Notes: generated by a model from the sequence alone, not told the origin. A stretch of DNA of 64,000 nt from DRPG01 sp964655065 (GCA_964655065.1 CAZZLC010000034.1:7921-71920), one strand, 5' to 3'. Counted from the stretch's first letter, positions 1 to 7,716 are shown. Numbers and translations: made by a program.

Positions 1-83
1 GTGTACTCTCCGGTCTTGGGATCCCACTGCTCCAGGAGTGCATCTTCTTCGTCTTGATCGAGCCAATCGTAGTCGCGACTCAC
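1..83 (-). CDS. Partial acidic protein of the integrated element (5' end only)
   Basis: A GTG start at 83 is preceded by an excellent ribosome site (GGAGG, 89-93, five bases upstream). The frame stays open to the window edge, giving 27 residues rich in Asp, Glu and Trp (it begins VSRDYDWLDQDEEDALLEQW). It is the third leftward gene after the ribbon-helix-helix and HTH genes, only 14 bases past the HTH stop, so it is probably co-transcribed with them. The start resembles no family I can name; in such elements the next gene is often a replication or transfer protein, but that is a guess. The start is well supported, the function is unknown. Confidence 0.6.
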   Translation of the reverse strand, partial: MSRDYDWLDQDEEDALLEQWDPKTGEY

Positions 84-97
84 GTTCACCTCCTGCC

Positions 98-346
98 TTA
101 GAGCCGAACGCGGGGCAGCGGACTGTCGATTACACGGGCATCGATATCGCCTGCACCACGGAGCGCCTCGATCACGTCGGCCCAGATCACACACCGCCGG
201 CCCGCGATGTGTCGGATGAGGCGTCTGTCGTGGAGCCATGCCCGAGCTTCCGAATCCCCGAGTGGCAGCAGGGCAGCGGCCGCCGCGACGGGCAGGACTG
301 CTCCGAGCCCCATCGATAGCCGATCCTGGTGGCGCCTAGTGGACAT
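98..346 (-). CDS. Small helix-turn-helix protein, excisionase-like
   Basis: An 82-residue protein. After an Ala/Leu-rich N-terminus, a winged-helix motif spans about residues 27-68, with the core GDSEARAWLHDRRLIRHIAG followed by a beta-wing type RRCVIWADVIEALRG. This layout (LP-hGDSEAR-WL...GR-VVxWxDV) is typical of excisionase/MerR-type HTH_17 proteins in integrated plasmids and phages. The ATG at 346 overlaps the end of the upstream ribbon-helix-helix gene by 11 bases, implying translational coupling. With the nearby recombinase, a role as recombination directionality factor or local regulator is likely but inferred. It may simply be a transcriptional regulator. Confidence 0.7.
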   Translation of the reverse strand: MSTRRHQDRLSMGLGAVLPVAAAAALLPLGDSEARAWLHDRRLIRHIAGRRCVIWADVIEALRGAGDIDARVIDSPLPRVRL

Positions 347-533
347 CGTGCCTCACCGCGCCGCGGTCCCGGGCGAGCCCTTCGCGGATGTAGTGCTTGA
401 TCTGGCCCGCACGAGAGCGGGACTGTCCGACAGCGACACGATCGAGATCCGCGACCACACGTCGTGGAAGTCGAACAGAGAGAGGGACGGTTTCCAGGTC
501 GTCGTCCCCGTGACCACGTTCCTGCTCGGCCAT
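336..533 (-). CDS. Ribbon-helix-helix DNA-binding protein (CopG/Arc type)
   Basis: 65 residues. Residues about 14-55 show a beta-strand VPLSVRLPRRVVADLDRVA followed by two helices ending IKHYIREGLA, the ribbon-helix-helix fold. ATG at 533 is preferred over the adjoining GTG at 536 because AGGAGG (540-545) then lies five bases upstream. It is the first gene of a leftward operon with the HTH gene and the partial acidic gene. It sits opposite the XRE gene across a divergent promoter that carries an inverted repeat, so it may autoregulate that promoter. RHH proteins also serve as antitoxins or relaxosome accessory proteins; no toxin partner is visible here. Confidence 0.72.
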   Translation of the reverse strand: MAEQERGHGDDDLETVPLSVRLPRRVVADLDRVAVGQSRSRAGQIKHYIREGLARDRGAVRHDVH

Positions 534-561
534 CACAGCCTCCTGTCATTTAATTAGCGAA

Positions 562-626
562 TTGAGTTCCGCTGACTCAAGAATAGTGCGCGAAGAATTG
601 GACAGCAAGTCTATCGGTACTAATCT
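562..626. promoter_or_regulatory. Divergent promoter with inverted-repeat operator
   Basis: The 113 bases between the ribbon-helix-helix and XRE genes are unusually A/T-rich for this window. A perfect inverted repeat TTGAGT-N7-ACTCAA lies at 562-580. Rightward, TTGGAC (598-603) and TAATCT (621-626) are spaced by 17 bases, a good sigma70-like promoter just before the XRE ribosome site. Leftward, TTGAGT (read 580 to 575) is followed 18 bases later by TAATTA, so the inverted repeat would cover the leftward -35. The layout resembles a phage-type or ICE-type switch; which regulator binds is unknown. Confidence 0.45.
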
Positions 627-646
627 GTCTACAGCGGAGGTTGACC

Positions 647-1510
647 TTGGCCGACGGAGGCTTCGGCGACAAGCTCAAGCAGTGGCGCGGGGAGCGGGGT
701 CTGACACAGGCGGACCTCGACAAGGCCATTGGCAAGAACAGAGGGCACATCGCCCAGATCGAGACCGGGCGCCTGAAACCGCCGGAAATGCCCCTCTGCG
801 CTCGAATCGCGGACGTGCTGGGGCTTGACCCCGTCGACGTATGGGAAGCCGCCGCCCCCGAAAGACTGGAGCGGTTCGATTCCGATCTCCTGGACTGGCA
901 CCGGCGGCAGGTGAATCGTGCGCGAGAACTGCCGCTATCGGACGAGGAAAGCACCTTTGTGCAGGAACTGCGCCGTCTCAGGAGCTCTGACTCTCCCGAG
1001 AGCGTCATTGCGCTGATCGAAACAGTTCTCCAGCTCCAAGCGGCCATCGATACTCGGATCGCGAACGCTGGGACACGACGTCGCGAGTCTGCGTCTTTGG
1101 CCGAACGGGCCATCTCGCTCGACGCAGCGGCAGCGTTGCGCCGCTTGCTCGAGGACTTGATCGACTACGCGGACGAAGTGCGGAAGGAGCAACGTGGCGC
1201 GTTCAGAGCTGCTGGCGACACGCTCGCGTACTTCGCGAGCCAGCTGCTGGGAGGTCTCGCCCGCCTGCCTCCGTCGCGATTGCGGGCCTTGATGCTGGAA
1301 CTCAAGGACCGCGCGGCGCTCTCGCACAACTTGTGGCTTACATCCGACCGCTTCGAGGAGATGCGGCAACAGCACCTGCGAATCGGTTGGCCCGACGGCG
1401 TCCGACGCTGGCTTCTCGATTCCGGCATGTCCGACCGTGCTGTCGATGAGTACATCGAAGCGATGCGGCCATCCGTGGACGCCGAACCTGATGGCGAGGA
1501 CCAGCGCTGA
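647..1510 (+). CDS. XRE-family transcriptional regulator of the integrated element
   Basis: About 287 residues. The N-terminal 65 residues form a Cro/CI-type helix-turn-helix (LKQWRGERGLTQADLDKAIG, then HIAQIETGRLKPP). The rest is an Arg/Glu-rich helical region of unknown role that could be an oligomerisation or sensor part. TTG at 647 is chosen because GGAGG (636-640) is six bases upstream; another TTG at 641 would sit directly against that site. The stop overlaps the recombinase start (TGATG), so the two are translationally coupled. The gene faces a divergent promoter with an operator-like inverted repeat, fitting an element repressor or activator that also sets integrase level. Its exact target is inference. 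Confidence 0.75.
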   Translation: MADGGFGDKLKQWRGERGLTQADLDKAIGKNRGHIAQIETGRLKPPEMPLCARIADVLGLDPVDVWEAAAPERLERFDSDLLDWHRRQVNRARELPLSDEESTFVQELRRLRSSDSPESVIALIETVLQLQAAIDTRIANAGTRRRESASLAERAISLDAAAALRRLLEDLIDYADEVRKEQRGAFRAAGDTLAYFASQLLGGLARLPPSRLRALMLELKDRAALSHNLWLTSDRFEEMRQQHLRIGWPDGVRRWLLDSGMSDRAVDEYIEAMRPSVDAEPDGEDQR

Positions 1511-2754
1511 TGCCTGGGAAGCCGCGTCGACCGACTCCGGTGACCGTGGAGCCTGTTCGTGCTCGTGCCGTCAGAGGTCCTCACCGAGACGGCTCCGGGC
1601 GCTGGTACTGGCTCGCGGTGACCTATCCGACCGGCCAGAAGGGAAAGGAGAAGGTCGTCTGGCGAGGCTGGGCCGATCGTTCGGAGATCACTCCCATCCT
1701 TGCCGACATCATCGCGAACCACGGCCTGATCGATTCGGAACCGAAGAAGGCTGACGTCAAGACCGTCCAGGACCTCTTGGAGGCCTGGTTGGGGTCCCGC
1801 GAGAACGCTTCCGACCTGGAGGCGAACACGAAGCGCGCGTCGCGTAGCTCGGCACGGCGTCTCGTCGGCCCACCAGATTGCAGGACTGCCTTGTCGTCGA
1901 TCCTGCTGACCCAGCTCGACCGTCGGCACCTCGAGCACTACCGCGACACGTCGACCGGAGCTGTCTCGACCGTGAGCCGGGACCTGAAGACGCTGCGTTC
2001 GGCGTGGCTGTGGGGCAGGGACATCGGACTTGCACCGGACCGCTCCTTGCCCCGCCTGCGCCGGTCGTCGAAGCAACAGACGAGCAAGCCCGTCTACACG
2101 CGGTACACGCCGACCGAGAGCGAGGTCGCCGCGGTGATGGAGTGCATCCGCCGACCGTATGTTCGTAGGGCGGTCCTGCTTCTTTACGCGACGGGCGGTC
2201 GGATCAGCGAGATCACGTCGCTGCGGTGGGGTGCGGTAGCTCCGTACGATCGCGAGTTCACGATTCGTGGCGTCCGGCTTTGTGATTTGCAGGGCGTTCA
2301 TCTCGACTGGGACGCCACCGACGCCGAATCCATCGTGTTCGACGGCAAGGGCGACCGCCCTCGCGAGGTCCAACTTCATCCGGACGTAGCAGCCGAAGTC
2401 GCGTCGTGGCGACCTTCGGACGCGGATCCGCTCGACGGGCTCTGGGGCGTCAGCGCGGACAGCGCAAAGAACGGCATCCGGCAGGAACTTGTCAGGGCGA
2501 GCGAGCACCTTGGCCTGCCGAGGCTGTCGCCGAACGGACTCCGCCGCGCCGCGGAGCGGGTGCTCTACCGGACCCGGAACATCGACGTAGCTGCGTCGAT
2601 CATGGGCCACAGCCCCGAGACGGCCATCCGTACCTACCGTCAGGTGACCGGCGAGGAGCGTGCGTCGCTGGTAGCAGAGGCTGGGCTCGGCATACCGAAG
2701 GTCACCGGACGGGGCGAAGTGGTCGCATTCCCGTCCGGTCGGTCCGAGGAGTGA
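1510..2754 (+). CDS. int: Tyrosine recombinase (site-specific integrase)
   Basis: 414 residues. The N-terminal part (to about 180) is an arm/core-binding region and the catalytic domain follows. Catalytic features visible are Arg in LLYATGGRISEITSLRWG, a beta-hairpin Lys near FDGKGDRPREV, Arg in SPNGLRRAAERVL, His in MGHSPETAIRTYRQ, and the nucleophile Tyr in that same motif. The box usually written HxLR reads NGLR here, so the first His is replaced by Asn. ATG 1510 overlaps the XRE stop. The gene points at the 3' end of tRNA-Glu 50 bases away, the classic arrangement for an element integrated in a tRNA. It probably catalyses integration and excision at that tRNA. A small hairpin follows the stop. 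Confidence 0.9.
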   Translation: MPGKPRRPTPVTVEPVRARAVRGPHRDGSGRWYWLAVTYPTGQKGKEKVVWRGWADRSEITPILADIIANHGLIDSEPKKADVKTVQDLLEAWLGSRENASDLEANTKRASRSSARRLVGPPDCRTALSSILLTQLDRRHLEHYRDTSTGAVSTVSRDLKTLRSAWLWGRDIGLAPDRSLPRLRRSSKQQTSKPVYTRYTPTESEVAAVMECIRRPYVRRAVLLLYATGGRISEITSLRWGAVAPYDREFTIRGVRLCDLQGVHLDWDATDAESIVFDGKGDRPREVQLHPDVAAEVASWRPSDADPLDGLWGVSADSAKNGIRQELVRASEHLGLPRLSPNGLRRAAERVLYRTRNIDVAASIMGHSPETAIRTYRQVTGEERASLVAEAGLGIPKVTGRGEVVAFPSGRSEE

Positions 2755-2759
2755 TGCGA

Positions 2760-2800
2760 CCCCGATCAACTTCGCGAGGATGCTGATCGGGGCTTCGTTG
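2760..2800 (+). terminator. Probable intrinsic terminator after the integrase
   Basis: CCCCGATCA (2760-2768) and TGATCGGGG (2784-2792) form a perfect 9-bp stem with a 15-base loop. A short T-containing tail GCTTCGTTGT follows. It lies five bases after the integrase stop and just before tRNA-Glu on the other strand. It could terminate transcription both ways, or form part of the attachment region. Confidence 0.5.
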
Positions 2801-2804
2801 TGAG

Positions 2805-2876
2805 TACTCCCAAGGGGAATCGAACCCCTGTCTCCGCCGTGAGAGGGCGGTGTCCTAACCGCTAGACGATGGGAGC
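2805..2876 (-). tRNA. tRNA-Glu (anticodon CUC)
   Basis: Read on the minus strand, the acceptor stem GCTCCCA pairs with TGGGAGT (2806-2812; one G-U pair), with discriminator A at 2805. The anticodon stem CCGCC/GGCGG encloses the loop CTCTCAC, so the anticodon is CTC (reads GAG). The T-arm AGGGG-TTCGATT-CCCCT is canonical. No CCA is encoded. Its 3' end faces the integrase, making it the likely attachment site of the element on its left. Confidence 0.95.
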
Positions 2877-2888
2877 ATTGTTGGAGAG

Positions 2889-2961
2889 TTGACCCGCCAG
2901 GGCTCGAACCTGGAGCCTTCGGAGCCAGAATCCGACGTCTTGCCAATTCGACCACGGGTCA
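2889..2961 (-). tRNA. tRNA-Gln (anticodon CUG)
   Basis: The minus-strand acceptor TGACCCG (2955-2961) pairs with CGGGTCA (2890-2896), with discriminator A at 2889. The anticodon stem TCGGA/TCCGA encloses TTCTGGC, giving anticodon CTG (reads CAG). The U1-A72 first pair is the usual glutamine identity feature. It lies 12 bases upstream of tRNA-Glu on the same strand, so the two are probably one transcript, Gln then Glu. Confidence 0.94.
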
Positions 2962-3023
2962 TCAGCAACGCCCAGAGACATAACCGAGTGGTGGCGGGCG
3001 TCAAGCGTCGAGCGGCGACTCCC

Positions 3024-3488
3024 CTACGGGTAGGGATCGATGCTGATGTTCATCCCGCCGAGCCGCTCGCCCACGCCGACGAACCAGGCCTCCTCCTCGA
3101 GCTTCACCTCTTCGGCGGCCTTCGTGCCCCGCTCCCAGCGCTCGCGATCGGCGAGCCGAAGCGCCTCACTGATGTCGCGGTACGCCACCGCGCGATCGCC
3201 CCAGATCGCGACCAGCTCACCGTGCTTCTCGGTCCAGTCCTCGGGCGCCTTCACGAGCTTCGCCTGGAAGTGCAGGTGCTCGGCAATCGGCGTGATGTCG
3301 GACTCCCACTTGTTCGCGACATCGTCGGGACGGGCAGCATTGTTGTAGATGTCTGCCGCCTGGAAGAGCACCCGCTCTGCGAGCAGGCTGTTCTCCTGCA
3401 ACAGCGGACTCAGCTGGTTCACGTAGGTCGTGGCCGAACCTGCGGAGTTGGAGGAACACGCCAGAACCACGAGGAGCAGGGACGTCAT
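3024..3488 (-). CDS. Predicted lipoprotein of unknown function
   Basis: 154 residues. A very short signal peptide ends in a lipobox, LLVVLAC, with the acylated Cys at residue 11. The mature part is helical, with ERVLFQAADIYNNAARPDD and many Glu/Lys/Ala residues, suggesting a small helical-bundle periplasmic protein. It has no recognised domain. ATG 3488 places the hydrophobic stretch right at the N-terminus. It lies between the tRNAs and the divergent fatty-acid block and has no operon partner. The call as a lipoprotein rests on the signal sequence. Confidence 0.72.
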   Translation of the reverse strand: MTSLLLVVLACSSNSAGSATTYVNQLSPLLQENSLLAERVLFQAADIYNNAARPDDVANKWESDITPIAEHLHFQAKLVKAPEDWTEKHGELVAIWGDRAVAYRDISEALRLADRERWERGTKAAEEVKLEEEAWFVGVGERLGGMNISIDPYP

Positions 3489-3647
3489 GCCCGCACCATA
3501 TAGGAATCCGCCGGCTCGTCAATCGGCGAAAGGCCACGTTGCGACCAGACGCGGCCGGAGTTATGCGGCCACTTCGCGCCGGACGCGGCGGTCCCCCGCT
3601 GACCCGCCCCCTCCGCTCGCGAACCCCATCCTACCTGGAAGGCCGAA

Positions 3648-4193
3648 GTGAGGATCCCGGTCGAGGGCATCCCCGATGCGGGGAGACGCGTCGACTTCAC
3701 GCTGCACACGGAGTGGGCCGCCGAGGCGGCCACCGAGTCGCTGGACCGTCGTCCGGGCGAGCTCGCGGGCCACCTCCTGCTCACCTTTGCGTCCAAGCGC
3801 CAGGGCCTCGTTCGCGTCGACACGACGTTCGAGCTCCGCTCCTCCGCGGACTGCGACCGCTGCACCGAGCCCTGCGAGCTCCTCCTCGACGAGACGATGA
3901 GCCTGCTCTTCGCCCCCGAGGAGGCGGGCGGCGAGGTCTTCGACGGCGGCGAGCTCGACCTCGCAGCTGATGACCTCGACATCGGTTGGTACTCCGACGG
4001 TCACATCGTGGCCAGCGACGTACTGCGCGAGGCGCTGACCCTGGCGCAGCCCTCGCGAATCACGTGCACCGATCGCGAGGAATGCGATAAGCGCACCGAG
4101 GCATTGCTGGCCGCCCAGGCGGCCGGGGTCGGCCACCCTGCGTTCGGGGTCCTCGCCGACTTCGACCCTTCGGGGTCCAAAGACACGAATTGA
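3648..4193 (+). CDS. yceD: YceD/DUF177 family protein, 23S rRNA-associated
   Basis: 181 residues. The first part is a beta-rich region, followed by the family-typical Cys-containing segment CDRCTEPCELLLDETM (about residues 68-83), then an acidic stretch and a C-terminal segment with further cysteines. DUF177/YceD proteins are nearly always encoded immediately upstream of rpmF (L32) and are implicated in 23S rRNA or ribosome maturation. Here rpmF starts 12 bases after the stop, followed by plsX, which gives strong context support. GTG 3648 is used with TGGAAGG upstream. The four-cysteine layout hints at a metal site, unproven. Confidence 0.85.
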   Translation: MRIPVEGIPDAGRRVDFTLHTEWAAEAATESLDRRPGELAGHLLLTFASKRQGLVRVDTTFELRSSADCDRCTEPCELLLDETMSLLFAPEEAGGEVFDGGELDLAADDLDIGWYSDGHIVASDVLREALTLAQPSRITCTDREECDKRTEALLAAQAAGVGHPAFGVLADFDPSGSKDTN

Positions 4194-4205
4194 TGGAGTT
4201 CTCCC

Positions 4206-4403
4206 ATGGCGGTTCCGAAGAAGCGGACGTCGCGCCGGCGGCGTGACATGCGACGCGCCCACGATGCACTCAAGGTCACGGCCGCAGCCGAGTCCTGCCC
4301 CAACTGTGGCGAGCTGAAGCTCCGCCACCACGCGTGCGACCACTGCGGCGCGTACCGCGACCAGAACGTGCTGCTGGACAGCACCGAAGCCATCGAAGAG
4401 TGA
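4206..4403 (+). CDS. rpmF: Large-subunit ribosomal protein bL32
   Basis: 65 residues. It begins MAVPKKRTSRRRRDMRRAHD, the bL32 signature, with basic N-terminal rRNA contacts. It continues to a zinc-ribbon with cysteines in CPNCG and CDHCG, so this is the C+ (zinc-binding) form. The acidic tail LLDSTEAIEE closes the protein. It lies between yceD and plsX, the standard order. The C+ type often implies zinc-dependent ribosome remodelling elsewhere in a genome if a C- paralogue exists; none is seen here. Confidence 0.97.
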   Translation: MAVPKKRTSRRRRDMRRAHDALKVTAAAESCPNCGELKLRHHACDHCGAYRDQNVLLDSTEAIEE

Positions 4404-4410
4404 TCGCGAC

Positions 4411-5367
4411 TTGCGGACCCCGTTGCGGGGCCCGCTCCCCATCGCGGTCGACGCGATGGGCGGCGACGACGCCCCTAACGTCGTAATCGAAGGCACCCTC
4501 GCCGCGGTGGCTGACGGCGCACTGGTTTGCCTCGTCGGGCCCGAGCATCTGCTGCGCGACCTCCCGGTTCCCCATCTCCACGCCCCCGACCACATCGGCA
4601 TGGACGAAGCTGCCGTGGCCGGCGTGCGCCGCAGACCCGACACCTCCATCCGCGTCGGCATGCGCGCGGTCGCCGAAGGGCGCGCCGCCGGGTTCACCTC
4701 CTGTGGCAACACCGGCGCCGTCGTCACCTCCGCCATGCTCGACCTGGGCCTTGACGAGGGCGTCCGTCGACCCCCGATTGCCACGATCCTCCCCCGCGCC
4801 GACGGCGGCGAGCTCGTGCTCCTCGACACCGGTGCGCACGTCGACGCCCGCGCGATCCTCCTCGCGGACTTCGCCCGACTCGGCCGCGACTACGCCCAGG
4901 AAATCGGCATTGCCGAGCCCCGCGTGGGCCTGCTCGCCAACGGAGTGGAGGTCACCAAGGGCACGTCGCGCCTCCGCGAGACCGTGGACCGCCTCGACGC
5001 GATGGGCATCCCCCACGTGGGCTTCGTCGAGCCGCACGCGGCCCTCGAAGGCGCCTGTGACGTACTCGTGACCGATGGCTTCGTCGGCAACGTCCTGCTC
5101 AAGGCCGGGGAGGGAACGGTCCAGATGCTCGGTCGTCTCCTGGGCCACGAGATCCGCCGCGATCCCATCGCCCGAATCGGGGCCTGGCTCCTGCGTGCCG
5201 CCGCGCGGCGACTCCGACGCCAGGTCGAGTGGGAGGCCCGCGGGGGCGGCGTCGTGCTCGGGTGCCGGGGAACCGTGGTCGTGGGGCACGGGCGCGCCTC
5301 TGCCGAGTCGGTGCGGCAGGCCATTCACCTCGCTCACCGGACGGTCGAGGCGCGTCTCCGTACTTGA
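4411..5367 (+). CDS. plsX: Phosphate acyltransferase PlsX
   Basis: 318 residues. PlsX makes acyl-phosphate from acyl-ACP, the first step of phospholipid synthesis through PlsY. The N-terminus IAVDAMGGDDAPNVVIEG is the family hallmark. Later motifs include TSCGNTGAVVTSAMLDLG and DVLVTDGFVGNVLLKAGEG. A TTG start at 4411, eight bases after rpmF, is needed to keep the IAVDAMGGD strand. The ribosome site is weak (GAAGAG), so coupling to rpmF is likely. Length is normal for the family. It is followed after 93 bases by acpP and fabF. Confidence 0.95.
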   Translation: MRTPLRGPLPIAVDAMGGDDAPNVVIEGTLAAVADGALVCLVGPEHLLRDLPVPHLHAPDHIGMDEAAVAGVRRRPDTSIRVGMRAVAEGRAAGFTSCGNTGAVVTSAMLDLGLDEGVRRPPIATILPRADGGELVLLDTGAHVDARAILLADFARLGRDYAQEIGIAEPRVGLLANGVEVTKGTSRLRETVDRLDAMGIPHVGFVEPHAALEGACDVLVTDGFVGNVLLKAGEGTVQMLGRLLGHEIRRDPIARIGAWLLRAAARRLRRQVEWEARGGGVVLGCRGTVVVGHGRASAESVRQAIHLAHRTVEARLRT

Positions 5368-5393
5368 CAAGGAACGGCCCCCGGCGGAGTCTG

Positions 5394-5404
5394 TACGCTA
5401 TACA
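5394..5404 (+). promoter_or_regulatory. Possible acpP promoter -10 region
   Basis: In the 93-base gap between plsX and acpP the only A/T-rich patch is GTACGCTATACA, offering TG-N-TACGCT or TATACA as a -10. A textbook TTGACA occurs at 5364-5369 across the plsX stop, but its spacing (24-29 bases) is too long to pair. A promoter here is therefore only suggested. Confidence 0.25.
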
Positions 5405-5460
5405 CGCCGCCCCGCGCCGCGTGGGGTGGGCGGATCCGCCGCCCAGAAAGGAGCCAGAGG

Positions 5461-5703
5461 ATGTCGAACGAGGACCAGATCCAGAAGGTCAAGGATGTCA
5501 TCGCCGAGAGTCTCGGGGTGAAGAAGGAAGAGGTCGTGCCCTCCGCCTCCTTCATCGACGATCTCAATGCCGACAGCCTGGACATCGTCGAACTCGTCAT
5601 GACGATCGAGAAGGAGTTCAACGTCGAGATCAAGGACGACGAGGCGGAGAACATCCGCACCGTCCAGGACGCGATCAACTTCATCTCGAACCGCGGGTCG
5701 TAG
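5461..5703 (+). CDS. acpP: Acyl carrier protein
   Basis: 80 residues, acidic, four-helix ACP. The phosphopantetheine attachment Ser lies in DDLNADSLDIVELVM (the DSLD motif). The N-terminus NEDQIQKVKDVIAESLGVKKEE and the C-terminus IRTVQDAINFI match housekeeping AcpP. AAAGGAG lies upstream of ATG 5461. It is followed by fabF after 4 bases, as in classical fab clusters. It is the fatty-acid synthase carrier. The ACP in the lipid cluster at 44.5 kb is a different, specialised one. Confidence 0.97.
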   Translation: MSNEDQIQKVKDVIAESLGVKKEEVVPSASFIDDLNADSLDIVELVMTIEKEFNVEIKDDEAENIRTVQDAINFISNRGS

Positions 5704-5707
5704 CGCG

Positions 5708-6976
5708 ATGCAGCCCCCGCGACGCGTCGTCGTCACCGGAGTGGGGGCGATCAGCCCCTGTGGCCACGACGCTTCCTCCACCTTCGACGCCGTCGTCGAG
5801 GGCCGCAGCGGTATCGGACCCCTGACCCGCTTCGACGCGTCGGGCTACGGCACGCGCATCGCTGGCGAAATCAACGACTTCGATGTCGCCGACGTCGTGG
5901 GCAAGAAGCTCGCCCGCCGGACGGGCCGCTTCGTGCAGCTCGGCATCGTCGCCGCCGACGAAGCCATGCGCGATGCGGGCTACGACGTGGCGGGCGCGCT
6001 CGACGGGGCGCCGAGCCTCTGGCCCGAGAACGAGCGCTTCGGCGTGTTCGTGGGGTCGGGCATCGGCGGCTTCCCCGAGATCGTCGACGCCGCGCTCGAG
6101 CTGCACGAACGGGGGCCGCGCGCCGTCTCCCCGTTCTTCATTCCCACCGTGCTCGCGAACCTCGCCACGGGACAGCTCGCCATCCGATACGGGGCGCAGG
6201 GACCGAGTCTCGCCGTCGTGACGGCCTGTGCGGTCGGCAACCACAGCATCGGTGAGGGCTTCCAGGCGATTCGCGACGGGGATGCCGACGTGGTCCTCGC
6301 CGGCGGCGCAGAGGCCGCCATCGGCCCCCTCGGCATCACGGGCTTCATGAACATGAAGGCCTTGTCGAGTCGCAACGACGACCCGGCCACCGCGAGCCGG
6401 CCCTTCGACAAGGACCGCGACGGCTTCGTGATGAGCGAGGGCTCGGGGCTCGTCGTCCTCGAGTCGCTGGAGCACGCACGGCAGCGCGACGCCCGCATCT
6501 ACTGCGAGCTCGTCGGCTACGCGATGACCACCGACGCCCACCACGTCACCGCCCCGTCTCCGGGCGGCGCGGGGGCCATCCGCTGCATGACCAAGGCGCT
6601 CCGCAGCGCGGGCATGAACCCCGAGGACGTCGACTACGTCAATGCTCACGGCACCTCGACCCCCGTGAACGACTCGACGGAGACCCAGGCGATCCGCGGC
6701 GCCTTCGGCGCACACGCCGACAAGCTCGCCGTGAGCTCGACCAAGGGGGTCACTGGGCACCTGCTCGGCGCCGCGGGTGGCCTCGAGGCCGTGCTGGTGA
6801 GCCTCGCGATTCACCGCGGCGTGATTCCGCCGACCGCGAACCACCACACGCCGGACCCGGAGTGCGACCTGGACATCGTTCCGAACACGGCGCGCGAGCA
6901 GCCGATCGGCGCCGCCATGTCGAACGGCTTCGGCTTTGGCGGCACGAACGCGGTGCTGGTCTTCAAGCGGCACTGA
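5708..6976 (+). CDS. fabF: 3-oxoacyl-ACP synthase II
   Basis: 422 residues, a thiolase-fold KAS II that elongates acyl-ACP with malonyl-ACP. The Cys-His-His triad is visible: Cys in VVTACAVGNHSIGEG, His in NAHGTSTPVNDSTE and His in TKGVTGHLLGAAGGLEA. The start PRRVVVTGVGAISPCG and the end NGFGFGGTNAVLVFKRH are typical. It begins four bases after acpP and is co-transcribed with it. A slightly long central segment (residues about 85-110) is within family variation. Confidence 0.96.
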   Translation: MQPPRRVVVTGVGAISPCGHDASSTFDAVVEGRSGIGPLTRFDASGYGTRIAGEINDFDVADVVGKKLARRTGRFVQLGIVAADEAMRDAGYDVAGALDGAPSLWPENERFGVFVGSGIGGFPEIVDAALELHERGPRAVSPFFIPTVLANLATGQLAIRYGAQGPSLAVVTACAVGNHSIGEGFQAIRDGDADVVLAGGAEAAIGPLGITGFMNMKALSSRNDDPATASRPFDKDRDGFVMSEGSGLVVLESLEHARQRDARIYCELVGYAMTTDAHHVTAPSPGGAGAIRCMTKALRSAGMNPEDVDYVNAHGTSTPVNDSTETQAIRGAFGAHADKLAVSSTKGVTGHLLGAAGGLEAVLVSLAIHRGVIPPTANHHTPDPECDLDIVPNTAREQPIGAAMSNGFGFGGTNAVLVFKRH

Positions 6977-6999
6977 CCCGACGCAAGGGCGCCGGGCGA

Positions 7000-7506
7000 T
7001 CAGTCCTCGCCTTCGGCCTCGGCAGGCTCGGCCGCCTCCGCGGCGGGCTCGGCCTTGGTGCAGTCGGTGATCACCAACGCGCCGTCCTGCTCGGCCAGGG
7101 TGCCCGTCACCTGCATCGCCGCGCCCGCCTCGACGCCCTCGACCGCCTCGGCATCGCTCATGGCGCACAGCACGGTCGCCGCGGACTCCTCCGTCGAAGC
7201 CGCGAGCGTCACCTGGACCGCCGCGTCGGTGGCCTCGTGCGACGCGTACACGCCGCTCACGGTCACCGCTGCGCCAGCCTGGGCCGAGGTGAGCTCGGGG
7301 ATCGTCGTGGTGCTCGGAGCAGCCTTGGCCGCTTCGGCGGCCGCCGCCTCCTCGGCGGCCTTGGCGGCGGCGGCCTCCTCGGCCTCCTTCGCGGCGTCGG
7401 CGGCCACCTGGGCCGCCGGCTCGTCCTGGGCCTCGGTCGCGGCATCGTCACAGCCCGTGGTGAGGGCGACGACGAGAACAACAAGGGAGAAGTTCGTCTT
7501 CTGCAC
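7000..7506 (-). CDS. Ala/Glu-rich lipoprotein with OB-like domain
   Basis: 168 residues. The signal peptide ends in the lipobox ALTTGC, with Cys at residue 19. A roughly 45-residue Ala/Glu/Lys helical spacer (about residues 27-68) follows, then a domain of alternating beta strands (AGAAVTVSGVYASHEATD, ATVLCAMSDAEAVEGVEAG, MQVTGTLAEQDGALVITDC). The repeated pattern V-V-G and VTGTL resembles OB-fold tRNA_anti-like domains of secreted proteins. GTG 7506 is preceded by GGAGG at eight bases. It probably sits on a membrane face with the helix as a stalk. Function unknown. Confidence 0.7.
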   Translation of the reverse strand: MQKTNFSLVVLVVALTTGCDDAATEAQDEPAAQVAADAAKEAEEAAAAKAAEEAAAAEAAKAAPSTTTIPELTSAQAGAAVTVSGVYASHEATDAAVQVTLAASTEESAATVLCAMSDAEAVEGVEAGAAMQVTGTLAEQDGALVITDCTKAEPAAEAAEPAEAEGED

Positions 7507-7716
7507 AGCGGGATCCTCCAGAAAGCGAGAGGAGGCTACGCGCGGAGCCCCAGGCTCGACAACCCGTCGACGTCGGACCCCCGATCGAGGGGCCTGGCCA
7601 CCGCATCGTCAGCGCGGAGAATCCGGGTTGCTCCTGGTCTGGCGCGCTCGTCCACGGGGCGGAATCGGCGATTGCCGGGGAGGGGCTTGGTCCATAGACA
7701 AAGTAAGGAGGAAGTG

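Larger units (their letters stand above)
1..2804. mobile_element. Right end of a tRNA-Glu-integrated element (ICE, plasmid or prophage)
   Basis: From the window start to the 3' end of tRNA-Glu all genes fit a mobile element: RHH regulator, excisionase-like HTH, XRE regulator and tyrosine recombinase, with core genes only beyond the tRNAs. The integrase abuts the tRNA 3' end, so the attachment core is expected in the 3' half of tRNA-Glu. The other end should lie left of the window and carry a copy of part of that tRNA. No transfer or capsid genes are visible, so the element type is undetermined. Confidence 0.6.

Noticed and set aside
5364..5369. Perfect TTGACA box at the plsX stop
   Set aside because: No -10 lies 16-18 bases downstream; the A/T patch is 24-29 bases away.
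6862..7713. N-terminal extension of the HIT protein
   Set aside because: The open frame upstream of GTG 7717 is antisense to a lipoprotein gene and overlaps fabF; a strong ribosome site marks 7717 as the start.
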